Source: Sediminihabitans luteus
GTDB taxonomy: Bacteria; Actinomycetota; Actinomycetes; Actinomycetales; Cellulomonadaceae
DNA: 64,000 nt
Assembly: GCF_002797595.1 (NCBI RefSeq)
Contig: NZ_PGFE01000002.1
Coordinates: forward strand, 752,337 to 816,336
Reading direction: 5' to 3'
In this document: piece by piece, positions 37,107 through 46,631 of the stretch
Layout: every line of letters begins with the position of its first letter
Position numbering within the stretch: position 1 is the first letter of the stretch
Program-made: the position numbers and the translations under genes
Notes under the pieces: model-generated
Databases searched by the model: none
What the model was told of the DNA's origin: nothing
Seen by the model: only the letters and a program-made list of their open reading frames with translations

Positions 37107-38545
37107 CAGCCGACGGAACCTTCCATCTGGAGCTCGATGAGGCGGTTGAGCTCGAGCGCGTACTCCATGGGCAGCTCGCGCGCGATGGGCTCGACGAACC
37201 CGCGCACGATCATGGCCATGGCCTCCGTCTCCGGCATGCCTCGGGACATCAGGTAGAACAGCTGGTCCTCGCTCACGCGCGAGACCGTGGCCTCGTGCCC
37301 CATCGAGACGTCGTCCTCGCGGACGTCGACGTACGGGTACGTGTCGGAGCGCGAGATCTGGTCGACCAGCAGCGCGTCGCACAGCACGGTCGAGGCCGAG
37401 TGCTCGGCGCCCTCGAGCACCTGCACGAGCCCGCGGTACGAGGTGCGCCCGCCGCCGCGCGCGACCGACTTGGACACGATCGAGGACGACGTGTGCGGGG
37501 CCGCGTGGACCATCTTGGCGCCCGCGTCCTGGTGCTGGCCCTCGCCCGCGAAGGCGATGGAGAGCGTCTCGCCCTTGGCGTGCTCGCCGAGCAGGTAGAT
37601 CGCGGGGTACTTCATGGTGACCTTGGAGCCGATGTTGCCGTCGACCCACTCCATGGTCGCGCCCTCGGCGGCCGTGGCGCGCTTGGTCACGAGGTTGTAC
37701 ACGTTGTTCGACCAGTTCTGGATGGTCGTGTAGCGCACGCGGGCGTTCTTCTTGACGATGATCTCGACGACGGCCGAGTGCAGCGAGTCGCTCGAGTAGA
37801 TCGGCGCGGTGCAGCCCTCGACGTAGTGCACGTACGAGCCCTCGTCGGCGATGATCAGGGTGCGCTCGAACTGCCCCATGTTCTCGGTGTTGATCCGGAA
37901 GTAGGCCTGGAGCGGGATCTCGACGTGGACGCCCGGGGGCACGTAGACGAACGAGCCGCCCGACCACACCGCGGTGTTGAGCGCCGCGAACTTGTTGTCG
38001 CCCGAGGGGATGACGGTGCCGAAGTACTCCTCGAACAGCTCGGGGTGCTCGCGCAGGCCCGTGTCGGTGTCGACGAAGATGACGCCCTGCTCCTCCAGGT
38101 CCTCGCGGATCTGGTGGTAGACGACCTCGGACTCGTACTGCGCGGCGACGCCCGCGACGAGGCGCTGCTTCTCGGCCTCGGGGATGCCCAGGCGGTCGTA
38201 GGTCGCCTTGATGTCCTCGGGGAGCTCGTCCCAGCTCGTCGCCTGCTTCTCGGTCGAGCGGACGAAGTACTTGATGTTGTCGAAGTCGATGCCCGACAGG
38301 TCGGAGCCCCAGTTCGGCATGGGCTTCTTGTCGAAGAGGCTCAGCGCCTTGAGCCGACGCTTGAGCATCCACTCGGGCTCGCTCTTGAGGTGGGAGATGT
38401 TCCGGACGACGTCCTCGGAGAGCCCGCGCTGGGCGCTCATGCCGGCGGCGTCGCTGTCGTGCCATCCGTACTCGTACGAGCCGATCGAGGCGATGATCTC
38501 CTCGTCCGACTGCGGGGTGACGTTGTCCTGCGTGGGAGCGCTCAT
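37106..38545 (-). CDS. sufB: SufB scaffold protein
   Basis: The 479-residue SufB shows [22 protein letters not shown] near the N-terminus, the beta-helix core ([30 protein letters not shown] with the conserved Cys), and the C-terminal SufC-binding region [24 protein letters not shown]. SufB is where the nascent cluster forms. ATG at 38545 is preceded by GGAAGGAC and overlaps the regulator stop. Length and motifs are normal. Confidence 0.97.
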   Translation of the reverse strand: MSAPTQDNVTPQSDEEIIASIGSYEYGWHDSDAAGMSAQRGLSEDVVRNISHLKSEPEWMLKRRLKALSLFDKKPMPNWGSDLSGIDFDNIKYFVRSTEKQATSWDELPEDIKATYDRLGIPEAEKQRLVAGVAAQYESEVVYHQIREDLEEQGVIFVDTDTGLREHPELFEEYFGTVIPSGDNKFAALNTAVWSGGSFVYVPPGVHVEIPLQAYFRINTENMGQFERTLIIADEGSYVHYVEGCTAPIYSSDSLHSAVVEIIVKKNARVRYTTIQNWSNNVYNLVTKRATAAEGATMEWVDGNIGSKVTMKYPAIYLLGEHAKGETLSIAFAGEGQHQDAGAKMVHAAPHTSSSIVSKSVARGGGRTSYRGLVQVLEGAEHSASTVLCDALLVDQISRSDTYPYVDVREDDVSMGHEATVSRVSEDQLFYLMSRGMPETEAMAMIVRGFVEPIARELPMEYALELNRLIELQMEGSVG

Positions 38546-39318
38546 GTCAGTCCTTCCGCGTTCCTGGGACGTGCTGGGGGGGTGGTCTCGTGCGTGGGTC
38601 CTGCGGGTGGTGCGGTCGTGCTCGGTGGGTCGTGGATCGGGACGCTCGTGGTGCACGCGTGCCCGCCGCCCGCGAGGGTCGCGAGCCGCTGGACGTGGGT
38701 GCCGAGCAGGCGGGAGAACACCTGCGCCTCGGCCTCGCACAGCTGCGGGAACTCCTGCGCGACGTGCTGCACGGGGCAGTGCCCCTGGCAGAGCTGGACC
38801 GTGTGGGTGCCGCCGACGGGGCGCACGCTCGCCGCGTACCCCTCGGCCACGAGCACGGCCGCGAGCTGGGCGGCGCGCCCCTCGACGTCGGGCGCGGTGA
38901 TCGCGTGCGCGTGCCGGCGGGCGAACTCGTCGAGTCGCGCGTGCGCGAACGCCTCGACCGCGGCCTCCCCCGCCGAGTCGCGCAGGAACCGCAGCGCCTG
39001 CGCGGCGAGGTCCGGGTAGGCGCCCGCGAGCTCGGCCTGACCGGTCGAGGTCGCGACGAACCGGCGCGCGGGGCGCCCGCGGCTGCCCGTGGGCGCCGGC
39101 GCGACGTGCGGCGCGATGAGCCCGTCGGTCTCGAGGCCCGCGAGGTGACGGCGCACGCCCGCCGGGGTGAGCCCGAGCGTGCGCGCGAGCGCCGCGGCGC
39201 TGACCGGGCCGTCCGCGACGACGTGCGTCAGGACGCGCTCGCGCGTCGAGGTGTCGACGTCGTCCGCGGCGGGACGCAGCGCCGGGCTCGGCGGACGGGT
39301 CGCGGTCTGCGGTGAGAT
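38542..39318 (-). CDS. sufR: SufR-like Fe-S sensing repressor, apparent AUC start
   Basis: The protein has an N-terminal winged helix ([24 protein letters not shown], about 28-50) and four C-terminal cysteines, Cys177-x3-Cys181-x12-Cys194-x27-Cys222, that fit the cluster site of SufR repressors. It is first in the suf operon and overlaps sufB (ATGA). The start is uncertain. A strong GGAAGGAG lies six bases before an ATC codon at 39318 and no ATG, GTG or TTG lies between it and the DNA-binding domain. The only upstream start in frame, GTG at 39435, would read through an AT-rich stretch that looks like promoter and operator. I therefore give 39318, 258 residues. Confidence 0.82.
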   Translation of the reverse strand: MSPQTATRPPSPALRPAADDVDTSTRERVLTHVVADGPVSAAALARTLGLTPAGVRRHLAGLETDGLIAPHVAPAPTGSRGRPARRFVATSTGQAELAGAYPDLAAQALRFLRDSAGEAAVEAFAHARLDEFARRHAHAITAPDVEGRAAQLAAVLVAEGYAASVRPVGGTHTVQLCQGHCPVQHVAQEFPQLCEAEAQVFSRLLGTHVQRLATLAGGGHACTTSVPIHDPPSTTAPPAGPTHETTPPARPRNAEGLT

Positions 39319-39372
39319 GGCCTGCTCCTTCCGGCGGGTGCGTCGTGCGGGCTCGACGCGGCCGTCGAGGAC

Positions 39373-39390
39373 GTCGTCGATATTGACAAC
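39373..39390. promoter_or_regulatory. Candidate operator of the suf repressor
   Basis: Imperfect palindrome GTCGTCGATATTGACAAC, arms matching at 7 of 9 positions, in an unusually AT-rich patch. It would cover the start site of the promoter predicted at 39391-39419. Confidence 0.55.
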
Positions 39391-39419
39391 ATCTTCGTTC
39401 CCTATTTCGGCCGTGGCAA
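39391..39419 (-). promoter_or_regulatory. Candidate suf operon promoter
   Basis: On the minus strand TTGCCA (39414-39419) and GAAGAT (39391-39396) are 17 bases apart. Transcription would begin inside the palindrome at 39373-39390, downstream of the GTG at 39435 and upstream of the ATC at 39318. Confidence 0.5.
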
Positions 39420-39571
39420 GGAAGGTGCGCCTCACCTCAACCCTCGCGCACCGCGCCGAGCCGCCCCGCACACCCCCGGGCGCCCCGGGATGTGGCGCAC
39501 GCGACACCGCGGGAGCGCGTTCCTGGGAGCCACCTGGGCGTCCCGGCACCCCGGCCCTCCCTCGGCCCGCC

Positions 39572-39577
39572 TAGACT
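39572..39577 (+). promoter_or_regulatory. Predicted -10 of a leaderless promoter (ABC ATPase gene)
   Basis: TAGACT followed by CGGCCC and the GTG at 39584; same hexamer and spacing as at 28901. Confidence 0.65.
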
Positions 39578-39583
39578 CGGCCC

Positions 39584-40575
<992 letters not shown>

Positions 40576-40579
<4 letters not shown>

Positions 40580-41355
40580 GCACCACGACCGACGACCGCC
40601 CGGTGCAGGACCGCGCCGCGCCCGTCTGGCGCCGCGTCGCCGCGCAGACCGCGTTCGAGACGCGGATGATCCTGCGCAACGGCGAGCAGCTGCTGATCAC
40701 GATCATCCTGCCCGTGATGATCCTCGTCGGGCTCACGCAGACCGACGTGATCGACCTCGACACGCAGGGCGCGTCGCGCGTCGACTTCCTGACACCCGGC
40801 GTGCTCGCGCTCGCCGTGATGTCGACCGCGTTCACGTCGCAGGCCATCGCGACCGCGTTCGACCGGCGCAACGGCGTGCTGCGCCTGCTCGCGACCACGC
40901 CGCTCGGCCGCGGCGGGCTGCTCGCGGGCAAGGTGCTGGGCGTCCTGCTGGTCGAGCTCGTGCAGGTCGTCGTGATCTCGGCGGTCGCGCTCCTGCTCGG
41001 CTGGGAGCCCGAGCTCTCGGGCTTCCTGCCCGCGCTGCTCGCCGTGCTGCTGGGCACCGCGGCGTTCACGTCGCTCGCGCTGCTGCTCGCGGGCACCCTG
41101 CGGGCCGAGGGCGTGCTCGCGGTCGCGAACCTCGTGCTCGTGCTCCTCGCGGTCGGCGGTGGCGTGCTCGTGCCGCCCGAGCAGATGCCGGGGATCATGC
41201 AGCACGTCGCCGTCGTGCTGCCGTCCGGGGCGCTCGGCGAGGCGATGCGCGGCGCGTTCCTCGACGGGTCGGTGCCCGCGTTCTCCGTGGTGGTCCTGCT
41301 CGGCTGGACCGCGGCGCTCGGCTGGGGCGCGGGCAAGCTGTTCCGCTGGCAGTAG
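40576..41355 (+). CDS. ABC-2 type transporter permease
   Basis: This 259-residue membrane protein has about six hydrophobic segments (ILPVMILVGL; VLALAVMSTAFTSQAIATAF; VVISAVALLLGW; ALLAVLLGTAAFTSLALLLAG; VANLVLVLLAVGGGVL; FSVVVLLGWTAALGWG). The FDRRNGVLRLLATTPLGRGGLLAGK loop is the typical ABC-2 coupling region. ATG at 40576 overlaps the ATPase stop (ATGA). Transport direction is presumably export. Confidence 0.92.
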
Positions 41356-41383
41356 CCGCGCCGACCGCGGGCACCGGCGCGCG

Positions 41384-42928
41384 TCAGGGCGCGAGCGAGG
41401 GCGGCGTGCGTACGCCGAACACCTGCCGCAGGGCACGCGTGGCGGCGTACCAGCCGCCCAGGCCGTGCACCCCCGGGCCCGGGGGCGTCGACGCCGAGCA
41501 CAGGTACACCGCGGGCGCCGGCCCGGCCGCACCGCCGAGCGGGCCCGCCTCGACGGGCACCCGGTACGGGTCCCACCGCAGGGTCGGCCGGGCGAACATC
41601 TGCCGGATGCTCACCGCACCCGCCGCGATGTCCCCGCCCACGTAGTTCTCGTTGTGGTGGTCCATGTGCGCCGCGGGCACGCAGCGCGAGCCCACGACGA
41701 CGTCGCGGAACCCCGGCGCGTAGCGCTCGACGTGCGCGGTCACGGCCTCGGTCACGTCGACGTCCGACCCGCGCGGCACGTGCGCGTACGTCCACAGCGG
41801 TCGCAGACCGCCCGCGGCGCGCGACGGGTCGACGACGGTCGGGTCGCTCGCCAGGACCATGGGCCGCGCCGCGTGCCGGCCCTGCGCGACGTCGGCCTCC
41901 GCGGCCGCCATCTCGGGCCGCGTCCCCCCCACGTGCACGGTGCCCGCGCGCGCGACCTCGGGCACCGCCCACGGCACGGGGCCCGACAGCACGAAGTCGA
42001 CCTTGGCCGCCGCGTCGCCGTACCGGAACGCGTCGAGCGCCCGGGCGGCCGAGGCCGGGACCTGCGCACCCAGCACGTCCAGGAGCGTGCGCGGCGTGGT
42101 GTCGAACAGGTAGGCGCGCGCCGGCGGCAGGTCGGCGACGCCCGTCACGCGACGGTCCGTGCGGACGGTTCCCCCGTGCGCCTCGAGGTCCGCCCGCAGC
42201 GCGGCCACGATCGCGCCCGACCCGCCGCGCGGCACGGGCCACCCGCCGGGCGCGTGCGCGAGCGACGCGAGCAGCAGCGCGGTGCCCGCCGCCGCGAGCG
42301 AGGGCATGGGCGTGATCGCGTGCGCCGCGACGCCCGTGAGCAGCGCCGGGGCGACGTCGCCCGAGAACCGGCGGTCCCACGCGCGCGTGCCCTGCTCGAG
42401 CACGGCCGCGCCGAACCGGGCCGCCGTGAGCGCCCCGCCCGGCAGCAGGCCCGCCGGGACGCTGCGCTTGTCGAACAGTGCAGCCCGCGCGACGTGCGGC
42501 CAGTGCTGCGAGAGCCGGCCCACGAGCGCGCGCCAGGGCGCGCCGTCCGCCCCCAGGTGCTCGACCGTGCGGTCGAGGTCGTGGAACGCGAGGCCCGCCC
42601 GGGCGCCGGGCAGGGGCTGCGCGTACGAGACCTCGGGCACGAGCAGCTCGACGCCGCGCGCCGCGAGGTCGAACGCGCGGAAGAACGGCGACGCCCAGGC
42701 CATGGGGTGCACGGCGGAGCAGACGTCGTGCACGACCCCGTCCGCGAGCCCGAGCGCGAGCGTGCGCGCTCCCCCGCCCGCGGTCGGCTGGGCCTCGAGC
42801 ACCACGACGCCGAGGCCCGCCCGTGCGAGCGTGACCGCGGCGGCGAGCCCGTTGGGGCCCGAGCCGACCACGACGACGTCTGTCGCGCCGTCCCCGCCCG
42901 ACGGACTGCCCGAGCTGTTCACGGCCAT
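41384..42928 (-). CDS. FAD-dependent oxidoreductase, phytoene-desaturase-like
   Basis: A 514-residue amine-oxidase/CrtI-like flavoprotein. The dinucleotide-binding motif VVVGSGPNGLAAAVTLARAGLGVVVLEA starts at about residue 19, and the C-terminal GPGVHGLGGWYAATRAL closes the FAD fold. It lacks carotenoid gene neighbours (no crtB or crtE), so a pigment role is not supported; this clade is generally of unknown function. ATG at 42928 is used; a GTG at 42973 with GGAG five bases upstream is a real alternative. Divergent from the membrane-protein genes at 43087. Confidence 0.85.
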   Translation of the reverse strand: MAVNSSGSPSGGDGATDVVVVGSGPNGLAAAVTLARAGLGVVVLEAQPTAGGGARTLALGLADGVVHDVCSAVHPMAWASPFFRAFDLAARGVELLVPEVSYAQPLPGARAGLAFHDLDRTVEHLGADGAPWRALVGRLSQHWPHVARAALFDKRSVPAGLLPGGALTAARFGAAVLEQGTRAWDRRFSGDVAPALLTGVAAHAITPMPSLAAAGTALLLASLAHAPGGWPVPRGGSGAIVAALRADLEAHGGTVRTDRRVTGVADLPPARAYLFDTTPRTLLDVLGAQVPASAARALDAFRYGDAAAKVDFVLSGPVPWAVPEVARAGTVHVGGTRPEMAAAEADVAQGRHAARPMVLASDPTVVDPSRAAGGLRPLWTYAHVPRGSDVDVTEAVTAHVERYAPGFRDVVVGSRCVPAAHMDHHNENYVGGDIAAGAVSIRQMFARPTLRWDPYRVPVEAGPLGGAAGPAPAVYLCSASTPPGPGVHGLGGWYAATRALRQVFGVRTPPSLAP

Positions 42929-43086
42929 CCTGCCCCCGCCCCGGCGACGCGCGCCGTGAATCGTCTGCTTCACCCGTTCTCCGTGGCATGACACGTTCGC
43001 ACGTCCTGCCCCGCTGCTCCGGTATCCTCCCACGGCAGCGGCCCGGCGACGGCGTCGCACGAGCATCCCGGGGGCAGGAGAACGAC

Positions 43087-43545
43087 ATGGACGACACGGC
43101 GACGGTGCCGGAGGCTCCGCGCCCCGACCGGCGTGCCCGCGTGCGCGCGCGGGTCGTGACGTACGGGCTCGTCGGGGTCCTCGTGGTCGGCGCGCTGGCG
43201 AAGGTCGAGGTCTGGCCCCTGACGTCGTTCCACCTGTTCAGCGCGGTGCGGACCGGGACGTCGGTCGGGCTCGAGCTCGTCGCCGTCGCGGACGACGGGT
43301 CGCGCGCCCCCGTCGTCCTCGACCCGGCGCACCCCGTCCTCGTGACGACCGCCCACGAGTTCGGGGACCTGCCCGGCGCGACGCCCGCGGACCAGCGGCG
43401 CATGGTCGCCGCGTGGCTCGACGCCGCGCACGTCGACCCGGCGGACGTCTCCGCGGTACGGCTCGAGCGCGTGCACCGGCTCGCCGACCCCGACGGCGTC
43501 TGGCACGAGGACGCGCGCGAGCTCGTGACCGAGGTCCGGCCGTGA
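43087..43545 (+). CDS. Hypothetical membrane-anchored protein, partner of an HTTM-like gene
   Basis: This 152-residue protein has one transmembrane helix (about residues 24-41, VVTYGLVGVLVVGALAKV) followed by WPLTSFHLFSAVRTG and an outside or periplasm-like soluble part. No enzyme motif is seen. ATG at 43087 follows GGGGGCAGGAG. It overlaps the HTTM-like gene by four bases (GTGA), which suggests a two-protein membrane unit. Confidence 0.75.
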   Translation: MDDTATVPEAPRPDRRARVRARVVTYGLVGVLVVGALAKVEVWPLTSFHLFSAVRTGTSVGLELVAVADDGSRAPVVLDPAHPVLVTTAHEFGDLPGATPADQRRMVAAWLDAAHVDPADVSAVRLERVHRLADPDGVWHEDARELVTEVRP

Positions 43546-44471
43546 GCGCGATCGTGCGCGGCGTCGACCGCGCGCTCCTGGCGGCGGGCGAGGCGTCGCG
43601 GCTGGTCGAGGTCCGCACGCTCGTCGCGCTCGTGATCGGTCTGCGCCTCGCGACGCGCGACTGGACCCTGGTCGCCGACCGGCCCGCGGTGCTCACGAGC
43701 AACCTCACGGTCATGAGCTGGCTGCCGGCGCCCCTGCCCGCGAGCGTCCTGGTCGCGCTCCAGGTCGCCGGGCTCGCCGCGGTCGCGCTCGTCGTCGCGG
43801 GCCGGGCCCCGCGCGCCGGGTTCGTCGTCGCGTGGTCCGCGTACCTCGTGCTCACGGCCCTGTGGGGCAGCTCGGGCAAGGTCATGCACAACGACGTGCT
43901 GACCGTGCTGGTCGGGCTCGTGCTCGTCCTCGGGCCCGTCCCGCCGCGCCGTGGGACAGGGCGCGTGCCCGACGACGCGCGCTGGGGCTGGCCCCCGCGC
44001 GCAGCCCTCGCGGTGATCGCCGTCGTCTACCTGTTCTGCGGGGTCCAGAAGCTCCGGGTCAGCGGGATCTCGTGGGTCACGAGCGACAACATGCGCTGGG
44101 TCATGCTGCAGGGGACGTCGCCGTTCGGCGACGGGTTCACGCACGCCGTCGCGAACCTCCCGCTGCTGCCGTCCCTGCTCGCCGCCGGGGCGCTGCTGCT
44201 CGAGCTCAGCGCGCCCGTCTGGCTCGCGGTGCGGGTCGCGCGCATCCCGTTCGCGGTCTCCGTCGCCGTCATGCACACGAGCATCTGGGCGTTCCTCGGC
44301 CTCGACTACAGCGCGTGGGTGCTCACCGTCGCCGCCGTCGCGGTCCCGCTCGGCCTGCCGCGCGGCCTGCGACTGCTCGACGTCCGCGCCCGCCACGTGC
44401 CGACGATCCTGGGAATCTCACACCCCGCGCGGCGCACGGGCACCCCCGCGCCGACTACCGTGGGCGTGTGA
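43542..44471 (+). CDS. HTTM-like polytopic membrane protein
   Basis: The 309-residue protein has about seven to eight hydrophobic helices. Segments such as GSSGKVMHNDVLTVLVGLVLVLG and VYLFCGVQKLRVSGISWVTS recall the HTTM domain, related to vitamin-K-dependent carboxylase membrane parts, of unknown function in most bacteria. It has no extra soluble domain. It is coupled to the small membrane protein upstream and overlaps ctaA downstream (GTGA at 44468). I am fairly sure of the HTTM-like fold and unsure of function. Confidence 0.72.
   Translation: MSAIVRGVDRALLAAGEASRLVEVRTLVALVIGLRLATRDWTLVADRPAVLTSNLTVMSWLPAPLPASVLVALQVAGLAAVALVVAGRAPRAGFVVAWSAYLVLTALWGSSGKVMHNDVLTVLVGLVLVLGPVPPRRGTGRVPDDARWGWPPRAALAVIAVVYLFCGVQKLRVSGISWVTSDNMRWVMLQGTSPFGDGFTHAVANLPLLPSLLAAGALLLELSAPVWLAVRVARIPFAVSVAVMHTSIWAFLGLDYSAWVLTVAAVAVPLGLPRGLRLLDVRARHVPTILGISHPARRTGTPAPTTVGV
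44456..44461 (+). promoter_or_regulatory. Predicted internal -10 for ctaA
   Basis: TACCGT, inside the last codons of the HTTM-like gene, lies six bases upstream of the GTG at 44468. The gene could thus be both coupled to its upstream neighbours and separately expressed. Confidence 0.55.
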
Positions 44472-45472
44472 GCGAGCCGACCCAGACCACGCCGCCCTCC
44501 GCCGCGGCACCGCCGTCCGCCCTCGGCCGGGGGCTCGCCGCCGCCCGGCGGTGGACCCACCCCGTGCTCGTCGCGAACCTGGTCGCGCAGATCGGGATCA
44601 TCGTCACGGGCGGCGCCGTGCGCCTGACCGGCTCGGGGCTGGGCTGCTCGACCTGGCCCGAGTGCGAGCCCGGGCAGTTCACCGCCAAGTTCCACGCCGA
44701 GACGTCGTACCACCAGTACGTCGAGTTCGGGAACCGGACGCTCACCGGCGTGCTCGGCGTCATCGCGATCGCGGTCGCGATCCTCGTGTGGTCCGACCGG
44801 ACGCGCACGCGCTCGTACCGCCTGCTCGGGTTCGCCCCGCTGCTCGGCGTCGTCGCGCAGGCCGTGCTCGGCGGGATCGTGGTGCGCATGCACCTGCACC
44901 CCGCGCTCGTCTCGGTGCACTTCCTGATCTCGGGAGCGCTCGTCGCGCTCTCGCTCTACCTGCTGCACCGGTCGGGCGAGGGCGACGGCCCGCCCGTGCC
45001 CACCGTCGGTCCACGCCTGCACGCGCTCGGCACGACGCTCGTGGTGCTCATGGTCCCGGTCGTCGTGCTCGGCGTGATCGTCACGGGCGCCGGGCCGCAC
45101 AGCGGCGACGACGAGATCGCGTACCGCATCGCGGTCGACCCGGCGCTCGTGACCCGGTTCCACGCGGCGTCGGTGTGGCTCTTCGTCGCGGTCCTCGTCG
45201 CCACGGTCGTCGTCGCGCTGCGGACCGCCGCGCCGGACGCCGTCCGACGGTCGCTGTGGATCCTGCTCGCGATCACGCTCGCGCAGGGCGTCGTCGGGTA
45301 CGTGCAGTACTTCACGGGCCTGCCCTGGGTGCTCGTCGGGATCCACATGCTCGGCGCGGCGCTGCTCGTCGCGGGGGCCGTGCGCGTGCCGCTGACGATG
45401 CGCACGCGGGCAACGACCTCCGCCGACCCTCGCGCCACGGACGACGTGACAGCGGGCGTGACAGCCGGGTGA
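44468..45472 (+). CDS. ctaA: Heme A synthase (CtaA/COX15)
   Basis: Converts heme O to heme A for cytochrome aa3 oxidase. The 334 residues have eight transmembrane segments and conserved His in VRMHLHPALVSVHF, FHAASVWLF and GIHMLGAALL, plus the GGAVRLTGSGLGCSTWPEC loop with its Cys pair. GTG at 44468 gives MSEPTQTT. Length is typical of the actinobacterial form. It is downstream of the HTTM-like gene; a drug-type ABC pair follows. Confidence 0.94.
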   Translation: MSEPTQTTPPSAAAPPSALGRGLAAARRWTHPVLVANLVAQIGIIVTGGAVRLTGSGLGCSTWPECEPGQFTAKFHAETSYHQYVEFGNRTLTGVLGVIAIAVAILVWSDRTRTRSYRLLGFAPLLGVVAQAVLGGIVVRMHLHPALVSVHFLISGALVALSLYLLHRSGEGDGPPVPTVGPRLHALGTTLVVLMVPVVVLGVIVTGAGPHSGDDEIAYRIAVDPALVTRFHAASVWLFVAVLVATVVVALRTAAPDAVRRSLWILLAITLAQGVVGYVQYFTGLPWVLVGIHMLGAALLVAGAVRVPLTMRTRATTSADPRATDDVTAGVTAG

Positions 45473-45542
45473 CACCGGCCTGACAGCGGCCTCCTCGAGG
45501 CTGGGGACCAGCACCACCGGAACCCAGACCTCAGGAGGCACC

Positions 45543-46631
45543 ATGTCGAGCACCGACCGGGCCGTGGAGGCCCACGGCCTCGTCAAGACCTTCGGCTCCC
45601 ACCGCGCCGTCGACGGCGTCGACCTCTCCGTCCGCACGGGGAGCGTCTACGGCGTCCTCGGCCCCAACGGGGCCGGCAAGACCACCACCATCCGCATGCT
45701 CGCGACGCTCCTGCGTCCCGACGCGGGCAGCGCCACGATCTTCGGCCACGACGTGGGCCGCGAGCCGTTCGTCGTCCGCCAGCTCATCGGCGTGACCGGC
45801 CAGTACGCGTCGGTCGACGAGACGCTCAGCGCGACCGAGAACCTCCAGCTCTTCTGCCGGCTCAACGGGCTGCACGGCGCCGCGGCGCGACGCCGCTCGA
45901 ACGACCTGCTCGAGGAGTTCGACCTGACCGAGGCGGCCACCCGGCCGCTCAAGAACTTCTCGGGCGGCATGCGTCGTCGCCTCGACCTCGCGGCGAGCCT
46001 CATCGCCCAGCCGCCGCTGCTGTTCCTCGACGAGCCCACGACCGGGCTCGACCCGCGCACGCGCGCCCAGATGTGGGCCACGATCCGCCGGCTCGTCGCG
46101 ACCGGGTCGACCGTGCTGCTGACCACGCAGTACCTCGAGGAGGCCGACCAGCTCGCCGACCGCATCGCGGTCATCGACCACGGTCGCGTCGTGGCCGAGG
46201 GCACGGGCGACGAGCTCAAGGCCTCGGTCGGGGCGCAGTCGCTCCAGCTCACGCTCGTGGACGCGGACGACGTCACCGCGGCGAGCCGGACCGTCGAGCA
46301 GGTCCTGGGCACGAGCCCCGTCGCGTCGCCCGAGGCCCGCCGGCTCACCGTCCCGGTCGACGACGCGACGCGCGTGACCGACGTCCTGACCGCGCTGCGC
46401 GCCGCCGCGATCGACCTCGCGGGGCTGAGCCTCGACAAGCCGACGCTCGACGAGGTGTTCCTCGCCCTGACCGGCTCCCCCACCGACACCGACGTCACCG
46501 GCACCGACGACGCCGGTGACGTCCCCGCCGGTGACGTCCCCGCCGCGGGGTCCCGCACGGAGACTCGCATCGAGACCCGCACCAAGACGCACCCTGAGAC
46601 CCGCTCCGACACGATGGAGGTCAGCGCATGA
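45543..46631 (+). CDS. Daunorubicin-resistance type ABC ATPase (DrrA family)
   Basis: A 362-residue ATPase: Walker A GPNGAGKTT, FSGGMRRRLDLAA as signature, Walker B LLFLDEPTTGLD, and the DrrA-type C-terminal domain to about residue 315. An Asp/Thr/Glu-rich tail of about 45 residues follows that the family does not need; it includes two tandem copies of the 15-bp unit encoding AGDVP (46512-46541). ATG at 45543 follows AGGAGGCACC. It overlaps the permease gene by four bases. Export of a hydrophobic compound is likely; the compound is unknown. Confidence 0.93.
   Translation: MSSTDRAVEAHGLVKTFGSHRAVDGVDLSVRTGSVYGVLGPNGAGKTTTIRMLATLLRPDAGSATIFGHDVGREPFVVRQLIGVTGQYASVDETLSATENLQLFCRLNGLHGAAARRRSNDLLEEFDLTEAATRPLKNFSGGMRRRLDLAASLIAQPPLLFLDEPTTGLDPRTRAQMWATIRRLVATGSTVLLTTQYLEEADQLADRIAVIDHGRVVAEGTGDELKASVGAQSLQLTLVDADDVTAASRTVEQVLGTSPVASPEARRLTVPVDDATRVTDVLTALRAAAIDLAGLSLDKPTLDEVFLALTGSPTDTDVTGTDDAGDVPAGDVPAAGSRTETRIETRTKTHPETRSDTMEVSA

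Noticed and set aside
39435-39549. Longer N-terminus for the SufR-like protein from upstream starts
   Set aside because: The added residues show no conserved features and cover the predicted promoter and palindrome; retained only as an alternative.
41357-41383. GC-rich inverted repeat between the convergent permease and FAD oxidoreductase genes as a terminator
   Set aside because: Arms of six bases with a loop of about eleven bases are common by chance at this GC content.
41384-42928. Carotenoid biosynthesis cluster
   Set aside because: A single CrtI-like flavoprotein without crtB, crtE or lycopene genes does not support it.
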